NCBI RefSeq assembly: GCF_026735135.1
Contig: NZ_JAPQER010000003.1
Coordinates: forward strand, 62,001 to 126,000
Direction: 5' to 3'
DNA: 64,000 bases
Origin: Clostridium aestuarii
Lineage (GTDB): Bacteria > Bacillota > Clostridia > Clostridiales > Clostridiaceae
Below the pieces are notes generated by a model, which worked only from the letters and a program-made list of their open reading frames with translations, searched no databases and was not told the DNA's origin. The position numbers and the translations under genes were made by a program. Below, in pieces: positions 50,167 through 59,809 of this stretch. Position 1 is the stretch's first letter; every line of letters starts with the position of its first letter.

Positions 50167-50254
50167 TACAATGAATTATATTCAATATGAATAGCATATT
50201 AAATACTAGGTGATAATCATAATAGAAATATTATTTGAATAAGGAGGAGAGAAA

Positions 50255-50839
50255 ATGAGTTTAGTACCAATGGTAGTTGAGCAAACTAATAGAGGAGAAA
50301 GGTCTTATGATATTTATTCAAGACTATTAAAAGATAGAATAGTATTTTTAGGAGAAGAAGTAAATGATACTACAGCTAGCTTAATTGTTGCACAATTATT
50401 ATTTTTAGAGGCAGAAGATCCTGATAAAGACATATACTTATATATAAACAGTCCTGGTGGCTCAATTACAGCAGGAATGGCTATATATGATACTATGCAG
50501 TATATTAAGCCAGATGTTTCTACTATATGCGTAGGTATGGCTGCTTCAATGGGTGCATTCCTTTTAACAGCAGGTGCAGCGGGTAAAAGATTCGCTCTCC
50601 CTAATAGTGAAATAATGATACATCAACCACTTGGAGGATTTCAAGGTCAAGCTACAGATATAGATATACATGCTAAAAGGATATTAAGAATTAAAGATAA
50701 ATTAAATAGAATTTTAAGTGAAAGAACAGGAAAATCTCTAGAAAAAATAAAAAAAGATGTTGAAAGAGATAATTTTATGGAAGCTGTAGAAGCTAAAGAA
50801 TATGGATTAATCGATGATGTTATAACGAGAAAGAAATAA
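50255..50839 (+). CDS. clpP: ATP-dependent Clp protease proteolytic subunit
   Basis: 194 residues. Catalytic triad Ser98 ([10 protein letters not shown]), His123 (MIHQPLGG) and Asp172. The N-terminal [24 protein letters not shown] is typical. Forms the 14-mer barrel fed by ClpX, encoded 19 bp downstream. Expressed separately from tig behind its own AAGGAGGAG site. Confidence 0.98.
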   Translation: MSLVPMVVEQTNRGERSYDIYSRLLKDRIVFLGEEVNDTTASLIVAQLLFLEAEDPDKDIYLYINSPGGSITAGMAIYDTMQYIKPDVSTICVGMAASMGAFLLTAGAAGKRFALPNSEIMIHQPLGGFQGQATDIDIHAKRILRIKDKLNRILSERTGKSLEKIKKDVERDNFMEAVEAKEYGLIDDVITRKK

Positions 50840-50858
50840 ACCTTAGTGAGGTGTAGTA

Positions 50859-52151
50859 ATGTCTAAATATGAAGATAAGAAACAATTAAAGTGTTCATTC
50901 TGTGGAAAAAGTCAAGAACAGGTTAGAAGGCTGATTGCTGGACCGGGAGTGTATATATGTGATGAATGTATTGAATTATGTTCAGAGATAATTACTGATG
51001 AATTTGAAGAAAATACTGAAGTAGATCTTAGTTCACTTCCAAAACCAAATGAAATAAAGAATTATCTTGATCAATATGTAATAGGTCAAGACAGAGCCAA
51101 AAGGTCATTAGCTGTTGCTGTGTATAACCATTATAAAAGAATTAATTCAACAGTTAATGTAGAGGATGTGGAACTTCAAAAAAGTAATATACTTCTTTTG
51201 GGACCAACTGGTTCAGGAAAAACTTTACTTGCACAGACTTTAGCAAAACTACTTAATGTACCATTTGCTATTGCGGATGCTACTACTTTAACTGAGGCAG
51301 GTTATGTTGGAGAAGATGTAGAAAATATACTTTTAAAGTTAATTCAAAATGCAGATTATGATATAGAAAGAGCAGAAAGAGGAATAATCTATATTGATGA
51401 AATAGATAAGATTGCTAGAAAATCTGAGAATCCATCAATAACAAGAGATGTTTCAGGAGAAGGAGTTCAACAAGCTTTATTAAAAATACTTGAAGGAACT
51501 ATAGCATCTGTTCCACCACAAGGTGGAAGAAAACATCCTCATCAGGAATTTATACAAATAAATACTTCAAATATATTATTTATTTGTGGTGGTGCTTTTG
51601 GCGGAGTAGAAAAGATTATTGAAGGAAGAACTAGAAAAAGCACACTAGGATTTGGTTCTGAAATACAATCTAAAAAAGAAAAAGATATAGGTGAAGTTTT
51701 AAAAGCTATATTACCAGAAGATTTACTTAAATTTGGTTTGATTCCTGAATTTGTAGGAAGATTACCTATAGTTGTAACTCTTAAGTCATTAAATAATGAA
51801 GCATTAGTTAGAATATTAAAAGAACCTAAAAATGCGCTTGTAAAGCAATATCAAAAACTATTGTTAATGGATGATGTTGAATTAGAGTTTAAAGATGAAG
51901 CTTTAAAAGCTATTGCAGATCAAGCCATAGATAGAAAAACAGGTGCTAGAGGACTTAGAGCTATAATTGAAGATATAATGAGAGATATAATGTTTGACTT
52001 ACCTTCAAAAACAGAAATTGCAAAAGTTATAATTAACGAAGAAACTGTTAAAACAAAGCAACCAGAAACAGTTTTAGCAGAAGGTGGAGTAAGACCAACT
52101 ATAAATACAACAAAAGGTAAAAGAAAAAAAAGAGAAACTGAAACAGCATAA
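50859..52151 (+). CDS. clpX: ATP-dependent Clp protease ATPase subunit ClpX
   Basis: 430 residues: zinc-binding domain (CSFCGKSQ...CDECIELC, about 11-40), AAA+ domain with Walker A GPTGSGKT and Walker [11 protein letters not shown], and the IGFG-like ClpP-docking loop (LGFG in this protein). Unfolds substrates for ClpP. Confidence 0.98.
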   Translation: MSKYEDKKQLKCSFCGKSQEQVRRLIAGPGVYICDECIELCSEIITDEFEENTEVDLSSLPKPNEIKNYLDQYVIGQDRAKRSLAVAVYNHYKRINSTVNVEDVELQKSNILLLGPTGSGKTLLAQTLAKLLNVPFAIADATTLTEAGYVGEDVENILLKLIQNADYDIERAERGIIYIDEIDKIARKSENPSITRDVSGEGVQQALLKILEGTIASVPPQGGRKHPHQEFIQINTSNILFICGGAFGGVEKIIEGRTRKSTLGFGSEIQSKKEKDIGEVLKAILPEDLLKFGLIPEFVGRLPIVVTLKSLNNEALVRILKEPKNALVKQYQKLLLMDDVELEFKDEALKAIADQAIDRKTGARGLRAIIEDIMRDIMFDLPSKTEIAKVIINEETVKTKQPETVLAEGGVRPTINTTKGKRKKRETETA

Positions 52152-52177
52152 AAAACACCCGATTAGGGTGTTTTTTT
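52151..52177 (+). terminator. intrinsic terminator after clpX
   Basis: Stem AAAAACACCC / GGGTGTTTTT, loop GATTA, then T. Confidence 0.93.
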
Positions 52178-52279
52178 AGTTTAAAATTTAAAAATAAGAA
52201 TATATTATTTCCAATTGAACAAAATATAAGATGAAGAATGAATAATTTTCTAATTTTATATAGAAGGAGATGATAGTTT

Positions 52280-53959
52280 ATGATGACAAGTTCTACATTA
52301 AGTTTAGTAAGTTTAGTTGTTACTATTATAATGGGACTTTATTTTTTTAATGCTCTTAAAGGGCAAAGTAATAATAAAATGGTTATAAATAAAGAAAGTA
52401 AGAAAGAAATGGATAAGTTAGCAAAAATGAAAAATATAAAATTGACAGAACCACTTACGGAAAAAAGTAGACCAACTACATTTGAAGAAATTATAGGTCA
52501 AGAAAAAGGGATAAAAGCACTTCAAGCTGCAATATGTGGTCCTAACCCTCAACATGTAATAATATACGGACCACCGGGAGTAGGGAAAACTGCAGCAGCA
52601 AGACTTGTATTAAAAGATGCCCAAAAAAGAAAAGATTCACCATTTAATAACGATTCTAAGTTTATTGAAATAGATGCAACTACTGTAAGATTTGATGATA
52701 GAGGAATTGCTGACCCATTAATAGGATCTGTGCATGATCCTATTTATCAAGGAGCAGGTCCGCTAGGTACAGCAGGTATACCACAGCCTAAATTAGGTGC
52801 AGTTACTAAAGCTCATGGTGGAGTACTATTTATCGATGAAATTGGAGAATTGCATCCTATAGAGATGAATAAACTTTTAAAAGTGATGGAGGATAGAAAA
52901 GTATTTTTAGATAGTGCGTACTATAATTCAGAAGATCCTAATATGCCAGCATATATAAAGGAAGTTTTTGATAATGGGTTACCAGCTGATTTTAGGCTAA
53001 TAGGTGCTACTACTAAAAATCCAGAAGAAATATGTCCAGCAATAAGATCTAGAGCTGTAGAAATATTTTTCAGAGCATTGCTTGAGGATGAAGTTGAAAA
53101 AATAGCTAAAAATGCAATAAATAAGATATGTTTTAATATAGAAGAAAAAGCTAAAAAATTGGTAGGAAAATATGCAAGTAATGGTAGAGAAGCTGTTAGT
53201 TTAGTGCAGCTTGCATCAGGAATAGCATTAAATGACAATAGAGATATTATAAAGGTTGAAGATGTAGAATGGATAATAGAAAATGGGCAATATTCTCCAA
53301 GACCTGAAAAAAATATACCTGAACATCCACAAGTTGGTTATGTAAATGGTCTTGCAGTATATGGAGCAAACATGGGAATAATTATGGAAATTGAAGCAAC
53401 GGCTGTAAATACATCATCAAGAAAAGGAAAATTAAAAATAACTGGAATAGTTGAGGAAGAAGAAATAACTAGCATGAATAGAAAGATAAAGAGGAAAAGT
53501 ACAGCAAGAGCATCAATTGAAAATGCATTGACAGTATTAGAAAAAGTTTTTGATAAAAATTGTGATGAGTATGATATACATGTTAACTTCCCAGGGGGCA
53601 TGCCTGTAGATGGACCTTCTGCTGGAATAAGTATGGTTACGGCTATTTATAGTGCTATAGTTGGAATGCCAGTAAATAATGAAGTTGCTATGACAGGAGA
53701 AATTTCGCTGCATGGTAAAGTAAAACCTATAGGTGGTGTTAATGCTAAAATTGCAGCTGCAAAAAAAGCGGGTGCAAAAATTGTAATAATACCTAAAGAA
53801 AATTGGCAAGAACGATTTAAAAATGAAGAAGATATTAAGATAATATCTGTTACTGATATAAAAGAAGTTATAAAAATTGCGTTAATAAAAGAAAATAAAA
53901 AGGATGTTGTTTTAGATGTTAATTCTAATATAGATATTCTTACTGCTGAATCGGTATAA
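52280..53959 (+). CDS. lonB: ATP-dependent protease LonB
   Basis: 559 residues. A single N-terminal membrane segment (about 5-25) tethers it; AAA+ core with Walker [12 protein letters not shown] and Walker B GGVLFIDEIGELHP; C-terminal Lon protease domain with catalytic Ser in PVDGPSAGISM and Lys in NAKIAAAKKAG. In spore formers LonB is expressed in the forespore under sigma-F; I did not find a clear sigma-F promoter. Placed between clpX and lonA as in Bacillus. Confidence 0.95.
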   Translation: MMTSSTLSLVSLVVTIIMGLYFFNALKGQSNNKMVINKESKKEMDKLAKMKNIKLTEPLTEKSRPTTFEEIIGQEKGIKALQAAICGPNPQHVIIYGPPGVGKTAAARLVLKDAQKRKDSPFNNDSKFIEIDATTVRFDDRGIADPLIGSVHDPIYQGAGPLGTAGIPQPKLGAVTKAHGGVLFIDEIGELHPIEMNKLLKVMEDRKVFLDSAYYNSEDPNMPAYIKEVFDNGLPADFRLIGATTKNPEEICPAIRSRAVEIFFRALLEDEVEKIAKNAINKICFNIEEKAKKLVGKYASNGREAVSLVQLASGIALNDNRDIIKVEDVEWIIENGQYSPRPEKNIPEHPQVGYVNGLAVYGANMGIIMEIEATAVNTSSRKGKLKITGIVEEEEITSMNRKIKRKSTARASIENALTVLEKVFDKNCDEYDIHVNFPGGMPVDGPSAGISMVTAIYSAIVGMPVNNEVAMTGEISLHGKVKPIGGVNAKIAAAKKAGAKIVIIPKENWQERFKNEEDIKIISVTDIKEVIKIALIKENKKDVVLDVNSNIDILTAESV

Positions 53960-54076
53960 AGTTTAATGAAAATACGAAAATATATATATTAGCTATTAAG
54001 TAAAATTTAACTAATAAATATAAACTAAACTTTGAGTTTGTAAATCTATATAAGATATTAAAATATTAAAGGGGAA

Positions 54077-54105
54077 TTGAAAAAAAGATAGTTTATATGT
54101 ATAAT
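54077..54105 (+). promoter_or_regulatory. sigma-A promoter of lon
   Basis: TTGAAA, 17-bp spacer, TATAAT, 70 bp before the ATG. No CIRCE or CtsR-type operator seen nearby. Confidence 0.72.
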
Positions 54106-54175
54106 AGCATAGTATAAATATTTTAATATATAATATACCATAAAAAACAAAGTAAGCTAGAAATGAGGGTATAAT

Positions 54176-56509
54176 ATGGAAAAAGAATTAATACTTCTTC
54201 CGTTAATACCATTAAGAGGTATAACAATATTTCCTTATATGGTATTACATTTTGATGTTGGTAGAAAAAAATCTCTTCTTGCAGTTGAAGAGGCTATGCT
54301 AAATGGACAGAAGATTTTTTTAGCTTCACAAAAAGAAGCAAAAATTGAGGAACCAGAGGAAAATGAAATTTTTAATATAGGAACTATATGTAATATAAAA
54401 CAAATATTAAAATTACCAGGAGATACTATCAGAGTACTAGTAGAAGGTGAAAATAGAGCAAAGATAGTTAATTACTCTCAAAAGGAACCATTTTTAAAAG
54501 CAGAAGTTGAAATGTTACAAGATGAAATATTAGATGATGAAACTAGATGTGAAGCATTAATACGCTCAGTTAAAGAAGATTTTGAGGAATATATAAGACT
54601 CTCAAATAATGTTTCAGCTGAAATATTAGTAAATTTAGATGAAGTAGATGATCCAGGGAGATTTGCTGATATAATAAGTTCATATTTAATATTAAAAGAA
54701 GAGAAAAAACAAGAATTACTAGAAGCATTTGATGTATATGAAAGATTAGAAAAACTTCTTTTAATATTAAAAAATGAAAATGAAATTTTAAATATTGAAA
54801 AGAAAATTGGACTTAAGGTAAAAACAAAAATAGATAAATCTCAAAAAGATTATTTTTTAAGAGAACAAATAAAGGCGATACAAGAAGAACTTGGTGAAGA
54901 TGATGAGAATAAAAAAGAGATACAAGAATACTCTAAAAAAATAAAAAAAGCTAAACTTCCTAAAGAAGTAAAGGAAAAAGTTTTATACGAATTAAATAGA
55001 TTAAAGAATACTGGGAGTTATTCATCAGAAGGCGGGGTTATTAGAACCTATTTAGATTGTATACTTGATATTCCATGGAACAAAAGAACAAAAGATAATT
55101 TAGATGTAAAAAAAGCTAGAGAAACTTTAGAAGATGAGCATTATGGGTTACATGATGTTAAGGATAGAATAGTTGAATACTTAGCGGTTAAATCTATGAG
55201 TAAATCTTTAAAGGGACCTATACTATGTTTAGTAGGACCACCAGGTGTAGGTAAAACGTCTATTGCTAGGTCTATAGCTAATGCTTTAAATAGGAACTTT
55301 GTCAGAATGTCTCTAGGCGGAGTAAGAGATGAAGCTGAAATAAGAGGACATAGAAAAACATATGTAGGAGCAATTCCAGGAAGAATAGTAAATGGAATGA
55401 AAAAAGCTAAATCTAAAAATCCACTATTTTTGTTAGATGAAATTGATAAGATGAACTCAGACTTTAGAGGAGATCCTGCTAGTGCACTACTTGAAGTGTT
55501 GGATAGTGAGCAAAATAGTAGTTTTAGAGATCATTATTTAGAATTAGACTTAGATTTATCTGAGGTTATGTTTATAACAACGGCTAATTCATTAGATACT
55601 ATACCAAGACCACTTCTTGATAGAATGGAAATAATAGAAGTATCGGGATATACTTATGAAGAAAAATTCCATATAGCTAAAAGGTATCTAATATCAAAAC
55701 AGTTTAAAGAACATGATTTAGAAGAAGAAAAAGTGAATTTTTCAGATTCTGCTATATACAAAATAATAGAGAATTATACAAGAGAATCAGGTGTAAGAAG
55801 TTTAGAAAGAAGAATAGCTGCAGTTATTAGAAAAGCAATAGCTGATATGTTACAAAAAGATAGAGATAAAATTTCTATAACTGTAAATCATGTAAAAAAA
55901 TATTTAGGACCTGAAATATTTTCTTATGATAAAGCAGATAAACAAGATAAGGTCGGAGTAGTTATGGGAATGGCATGGACAGGATACGGAGGAGATACAT
56001 TACCAGTAGAAGTAAGTGTAATGCATGGGAAAGGAAAACTTCAGCTTACTGGGCAGCTAGGAGATGTTATGAAAGAGTCTGCACAAGCCGGTTATAGTTA
56101 TGTTAGAGCAAATGCTCAAAAATATGAAATAAATCCAGAATTCTATAAAGATAAGGATATTCATATCCATGCTCCAGAAGGAGCGGTACCTAAAGATGGT
56201 CCTTCTGCTGGAGTGACGATGATTACTGCTATGGTATCAGCTTTAGGAAATAGAAAAGTAAAACATAATTTAGCTATGACTGGTGAAGTAACATTAACTG
56301 GAAGAGTTTTACCTATTGGAGGTTTAAAAGAAAAAACACTCGCAGCTTTTAGAGCGGGAATTGATACTATAATAATTCCGAAAGCAAATGAGAAAGACAT
56401 AAGAAAAATACCTAAATCAGTATTAAATAAAATAGATGTTATATTAGCAGAGAAAATTGATGATGTTTTACAAAATGCTTTTATAGAGGAGAAAAATAAT
56501 GATAATTAA
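54176..56509 (+). CDS. lon: ATP-dependent protease La (LonA)
   Basis: 777 residues: N-terminal substrate domain ([16 protein letters not shown]), coiled linker, AAA+ domain (Walker [10 protein letters not shown], Walker [12 protein letters not shown]) and Ser-Lys protease domain ([23 protein letters not shown]). Degrades damaged and regulatory proteins in the cytosol. engB begins 11 bp before its end. Confidence 0.97.
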   Translation: MEKELILLPLIPLRGITIFPYMVLHFDVGRKKSLLAVEEAMLNGQKIFLASQKEAKIEEPEENEIFNIGTICNIKQILKLPGDTIRVLVEGENRAKIVNYSQKEPFLKAEVEMLQDEILDDETRCEALIRSVKEDFEEYIRLSNNVSAEILVNLDEVDDPGRFADIISSYLILKEEKKQELLEAFDVYERLEKLLLILKNENEILNIEKKIGLKVKTKIDKSQKDYFLREQIKAIQEELGEDDENKKEIQEYSKKIKKAKLPKEVKEKVLYELNRLKNTGSYSSEGGVIRTYLDCILDIPWNKRTKDNLDVKKARETLEDEHYGLHDVKDRIVEYLAVKSMSKSLKGPILCLVGPPGVGKTSIARSIANALNRNFVRMSLGGVRDEAEIRGHRKTYVGAIPGRIVNGMKKAKSKNPLFLLDEIDKMNSDFRGDPASALLEVLDSEQNSSFRDHYLELDLDLSEVMFITTANSLDTIPRPLLDRMEIIEVSGYTYEEKFHIAKRYLISKQFKEHDLEEEKVNFSDSAIYKIIENYTRESGVRSLERRIAAVIRKAIADMLQKDRDKISITVNHVKKYLGPEIFSYDKADKQDKVGVVMGMAWTGYGGDTLPVEVSVMHGKGKLQLTGQLGDVMKESAQAGYSYVRANAQKYEINPEFYKDKDIHIHAPEGAVPKDGPSAGVTMITAMVSALGNRKVKHNLAMTGEVTLTGRVLPIGGLKEKTLAAFRAGIDTIIIPKANEKDIRKIPKSVLNKIDVILAEKIDDVLQNAFIEEKNNDN

Positions 56510-57080
56510 AAAATCGGAATTCATAATATCAGCAGTTAAGCCTTCTCAATATCCAGTAGATAATAAATTAGAAGTTGCTTTTGTTGGAAGATCAAATGCA
56601 GGGAAATCTTCATTGATAAATGCTTTGACTAATAGAAAAAAACTTGCTAAAATTAGTTCTACTCCAGGTAAAACTAGACTTATAAATTTTTTCTTAATAA
56701 ATGATGAATTTTATTTTGTAGATTTGCCTGGATATGGTTTTGCCAAAGTTTCCAAGAAAGAAAAGGAAAAATGGGGTCATATGATAGAAATGTATTTAGT
56801 AGATAGACCTCAATTGAAAAAGATTGTGTTGCTTGTAGATTCAAGACATAAGCCTACAAATGAAGATGTATATATGTATGAATGGATTAAATATTATGGA
56901 TATGAGGCAATTATAGTAGCAACTAAAAGTGATAAATTAAAGAAAAGTGAATTTCAAAAAAGTAAAAAGGTTATTAAAGATGTTTTAAATATTAAAGATG
57001 AAGACAAATTTATTTTCTTTTCATCAGTAAAAAAGGATGGAAAGGAAGAACTTATAAATCTTTTATTAGAAGATATATAA
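56499..57080 (+). CDS. ysxC: ribosome-biogenesis GTPase EngB/YsxC
   Basis: 193 residues, Era-like GTPase needed for 50S assembly. G1 [15 protein letters not shown]2 TPGKT, G3 DLPGYGFA, G4 TKSDK. The ATG lies inside the end of lon; lon-ysxC coupling is standard in Firmicutes. Confidence 0.96.
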   Translation: MIIKKSEFIISAVKPSQYPVDNKLEVAFVGRSNAGKSSLINALTNRKKLAKISSTPGKTRLINFFLINDEFYFVDLPGYGFAKVSKKEKEKWGHMIEMYLVDRPQLKKIVLLVDSRHKPTNEDVYMYEWIKYYGYEAIIVATKSDKLKKSEFQKSKKVIKDVLNIKDEDKFIFFSSVKKDGKEELINLLLEDI

Positions 57081-57081
57081 G

Positions 57082-57120
57082 GACATGCAGTATTTTATAT
57101 ACTGCATGTCTATTTTTTTT
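57082..57120 (+). terminator. intrinsic terminator after ysxC
   Basis: Stem GACATGCAGTAT / ATACTGCATGTC, loop TTTAT, then eight T. Confidence 0.93.
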
Positions 57121-57200
57121 GTGTCAAATTAACAAAGAAGTGAATAGTATGTATTAGAAAACAAAAGAAGAAGTAGGAGGGGCAGAAAGGGGGAGGTAAA

Positions 57201-57761
57201 GTGGATTTAAACAATTTAGAAGGAATAGGTTCGATGATAAACAATATGATGGGTGGAAGTGACGTTGATGGTAGCCTGGACAATATTGGAAAAATAAGTC
57301 AAGTTTTGAATGTAACAAAAGGATTAGGAATAGGACGTAGATTCCCCCTACTAATATTCATAATTGTAATATTGATAGCTTGTAATTGCACTAAATCCAA
57401 TAATTGTCAGCAATGCACTTGTAGCTGTTCTAGAAAAAAACATCGAAAACACTGTAAGAAAAAAGATTGTTGTGACTGCTGTAATTATGGAGGTTTCAGT
57501 AACTTTGGTGGATGCGGAGGCTTTGGAGGCGGAAACAGTTCAATATTGATAATAATAGTAGTAGTACTTCTTGTTAGTCAACGCAAATGCAAAGTTGGAG
57601 GTAAGAAATCAGATTTGTTTAGCAGTATCTTGAATTTTGGAAAAACAGGTGATGGAGAATCTATGGAAAATCAAGATCAAAAACCGGATTTTCTTAACAG
57701 TATTTTGAATTTCGGTAAAAATGATAATGTAGAAACTACAGAAACCGAAGAAGAAGAATAG
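57201..57761 (+). CDS. Cys/Gly-rich membrane protein, unknown
   Basis: 186 residues from GTG 57201 behind a very strong GGGGGAGG site. Order: Asn/Gly/Met-rich start, membrane segment (about 49-62), a dense Cys-Lys-His block (about 63-93, with CNC, CQQC, CSC, CDCC), a Gly-Phe run (about 95-111), a second membrane segment (about 113-126), and a tail with two copies of SILNFGK. The Cys block could bind metal or crosslink. No family recognised; the composition recalls spore-coat or envelope proteins. Confidence 0.65.
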   Translation: MDLNNLEGIGSMINNMMGGSDVDGSLDNIGKISQVLNVTKGLGIGRRFPLLIFIIVILIACNCTKSNNCQQCTCSCSRKKHRKHCKKKDCCDCCNYGGFSNFGGCGGFGGGNSSILIIIVVVLLVSQRKCKVGGKKSDLFSSILNFGKTGDGESMENQDQKPDFLNSILNFGKNDNVETTETEEEE

Positions 57762-57801
57762 AATACATTGAAACCATGGCCCAAGAAAGGGGGGTTCGAT
57801 T

Positions 57802-57990
57802 ATGTCAAAAAGATGTAGTAGCAGAAGATGTTCATGTGGAGGATTTGATCCTTGTAAATTAGCATTGTTCTTAATAGTATTAAGAAAATCATGTATAATT
57901 GATGCTGAAACAGGAACATTATTAATCTTCTTATTCTTGCTTTGCTGCGGCGGATTATGCAAGTCAGGAATATGCTGTTGTGGTCGTTAA
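57802..57990 (+). CDS. small Cys-rich hydrophobic protein, unknown
   Basis: 62 residues: a basic Cys-Ser start (SKRCSSRRCSCGG), a hydrophobic middle that may cross the membrane twice, and an end with CCGGLCKSGICCCGR. Strong GGGGGG ribosome site at 57789-57794. It shares the Cys-rich style of the gene before it and is probably cotranscribed; function unknown. Confidence 0.65.
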   Translation: MSKRCSSRRCSCGGFDPCKLALFLIVLRKSCIIDAETGTLLIFLFLLCCGGLCKSGICCCGR

Positions 57991-57998
57991 AAATAATA

Positions 57999-58023
57999 AG
58001 GAGGGCTTTTAGCCCTCCTATTT
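57999..58023 (+). terminator. terminator-like hairpin after the small Cys-rich gene
   Basis: Stem AGGAGGGCT / AGCCCTCCT with loop TTT, then ATTTAT. The T tract is short. Confidence 0.65.
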
Positions 58024-58039
58024 ATAAAAGGGTGATAAA

Positions 58040-58579
58040 ATGGGAAAGCATAAAAAACAAAAAAAACAAAAAAATGATTATAGAGACTATAATGATTACC
58101 AGGAATCAAAAGGATTAAGTGGATTAGGTAATTTTGATATAAATAGTATAGCATCTATATTAGGAAATATAGATATAGGGAAACTTAGTGCACTTTTAGG
58201 TGGATTAGGTGGATTAAATAATCAAAGTGGAGATAATTCAGTTAACACAGAAGAACTTTATGAACAAAGTAAAATTTTAGCGGATAAATTAAAAGATGTT
58301 GATATAAATAAATTAATAAAAGATACTAATACTTATGATGACGATACAATTAATGTGAATAATGAAGAAATGAATAAGGAATATAATTACCAAGATAATG
58401 AATATGAAGATAGAGTAGTTAAACAAAAGACAAAAAAGAAAAAACATTCTATAAAAAATTATGATGAAGATAGCGATTCTGTAGTAAAGTTATTAGGTGC
58501 GATAAAATCTATGGTTAATGATGAAAAGGCAGAGATATTAGAAAAAATAATACAAACATATACAAAAAGAAATATATAG
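58040..58579 (+). CDS. charged low-complexity protein, unknown
   Basis: 179 residues. Lys-rich start, then a Gly/Leu/Asp segment (LSGLGNFDINSIASILGN, IDIGKLSALLGGLGGL) and an acidic-basic C-terminal half. The middle echoes the first gene of this cluster (SLDNIGKISQVL against NIDIGKLSALL), hinting at related parts. No membrane segment. Function unknown. Confidence 0.62.
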   Translation: MGKHKKQKKQKNDYRDYNDYQESKGLSGLGNFDINSIASILGNIDIGKLSALLGGLGGLNNQSGDNSVNTEELYEQSKILADKLKDVDINKLIKDTNTYDDDTINVNNEEMNKEYNYQDNEYEDRVVKQKTKKKKHSIKNYDEDSDSVVKLLGAIKSMVNDEKAEILEKIIQTYTKRNI

Positions 58580-58585
58580 ATACAG

Positions 58586-58615
58586 AATAAACTTCCCAAA
58601 TGGAAGTTTATTTTT
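58586..58615. terminator. bidirectional terminator
   Basis: Stem AATAAACTTCC / GGAAGTTTATT, loop CAAAT. It separates the charged protein gene from the convergent bactofilin gene. Confidence 0.82.
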
Positions 58616-58976
58616 ATGAAGTTACATCAGGATCTTCATCTGGAAGGGTGTTGCAGTTACCGTTAAAGCATCCACCTTCATTTATTATTAAGTATTTTGT
58701 AGTAATATCGCCATGTATTTTACCATTGTTTTCTATGGTTAAATTATTTTCGCAAAGAATATTACCCAATATCTCTCCATTTACAAATGCATTTTTACAT
58801 GAAATGTTTCCTATACATGAAGAAGTAGTATCAAAAATTATATCATCTTCCCAAATAATATCGCCTTTAATTCTTCCATCTATCTGCAAAAGGCCCTTCC
58901 CAGTTAAATTGCCTGTTATTTTACAATCTTTCCCAACAAGGTTTTCAATTCTATTAGAATATTTTTCATTTAACAT
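58614..58976 (-). CDS. bactofilin-family protein
   Basis: 120 residues of the DUF583/CcmA type, a right-handed beta-helix that polymerises into filaments. The repeated pattern is visible: LVGKDCKITGNLTGKGLLQIDGRIKGDI, then SSCIGNISCKNAFVNGEILGNILCENNLTIENNGKIHGDI. GGGGGG precedes ATG. Bactofilins scaffold cell-shape or envelope functions; in a spore former a spore role is possible. The mirror open frame on the plus strand is a shadow. Confidence 0.9.
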   Translation of the reverse strand: MLNEKYSNRIENLVGKDCKITGNLTGKGLLQIDGRIKGDIIWEDDIIFDTTSSCIGNISCKNAFVNGEILGNILCENNLTIENNGKIHGDITTKYLIINEGGCFNGNCNTLPDEDPDVTS

Positions 58977-59121
58977 ATGATTTTCCCCCCTTATAGTTCT
59001 GATATTTGTATATAACTATTATAAAACATTATATTAAATAAAAATACTAAATAATAAATTTATTAAATCTTATAGAAAATTATACGATAACATTAATAAG
59101 TATAGGTTAGGGGTGGTATTT

Positions 59122-59490
59122 ATGTCTAAACTTTCGCATTTATTAGAATTAATTATCATGCTTCAACGTAAAGAGTTAACAACAGCCTCAGAGATTGCTG
59201 AAATATTTAATGTAGATAAAAAAACTATCTATAGATATGTAGAGGCGTTAAAGGCAGCAAATATACCAGTAGAATCAAAGAAAGGAAGATATGGAGGTTT
59301 TTCTATAAATAAAGATTTTTATATAAAATATCCTAAATTAGATTCAAAAGAACTAGAAGCTTTATTGATGGCAGCTAAAATGCTTACTAGGGAAAAAGGA
59401 TTTTTTTATGCTGATGAACTTCAAAGTGCAGTAATGAAGATAAAGAATACAGTAGTAAATAATAAGGATGAGTTTAAAGATACCGTTTAA
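59122..59490 (+). CDS. short HTH (YafY/DeoR-type) regulator lacking a WYL domain
   Basis: 122 residues from ATG 59122 (GGGGTGG upstream; a GTG nine bases earlier lies in that site). The N-terminal winged HTH_11 is clear: LLELIIMLQRKELTTASEIAEIFNVDKKTIYRYVEALKAANIPVESKKGRYGGFSI. The usual partner, a WYL sensor domain, is missing: the protein stops about 45 residues into the linker. No coding remnant follows in other frames, so this may be a natural short form rather than a fresh truncation. Confidence 0.82.
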   Translation: MSKLSHLLELIIMLQRKELTTASEIAEIFNVDKKTIYRYVEALKAANIPVESKKGRYGGFSINKDFYIKYPKLDSKELEALLMAAKMLTREKGFFYADELQSAVMKIKNTVVNNKDEFKDTV

Positions 59491-59651
59491 GAGCTTATAA
59501 AATGGCACAAGAAAACCAAGATAGTTTAGCACGGTGGTAATTCATGTAATATAGTGATTAATTAGAAATTATCAATTTGTAAAAATGTATAAAAAATTAT
59601 AGCAAAAATGAATAAAAAATTTAACAAAGGTTATTATAAATAATGTACATT

Positions 59652-59756
59652 GGAGAGATAGTCATATATATTAAAATGTTTTGATTACTCTCCCACTAGT
59701 GCTAAAACCCCCCATCCCCCTTTTGATTTAGGACCGCGAATAGCGGTCCGTTTTTA
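59652..59756 (+). ncRNA. candidate small RNA with a C-rich single-stranded region
   Basis: In the 318-bp gap after the HTH gene: a 12-bp stem with one bulged A (59652-59664 with 59682-59693, GGAGAG...CTCTCC), then an unpaired stretch holding CCCCCC (59708-59713) and CCCCC (59716-59720), then a terminator. The architecture (stem, exposed C-rich tract, terminator) resembles Firmicute small RNAs that block ribosome sites. No good promoter was identified; the 5' end could be anywhere in 59491-59652. It could also be the 3' UTR of the HTH gene. Confidence 0.45.
59731..59756 (+). terminator. intrinsic terminator of the candidate small RNA
   Basis: GC-rich stem GGACCGC / GCGGTCC with loop GAATA, then GTTTTT. 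Markedly GC-rich for this genome. Confidence 0.93.
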
Positions 59757-59809
59757 TTGTTAAAAAAATTTTCTAAATAAGTGACTATATTATTTTTGAA
59801 TTATATTAT

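Noticed and set aside
58600..58980. 126-codon plus-strand frame
   Set aside because: Exact mirror of the bactofilin gene, which has clear family repeats and a ribosome site.
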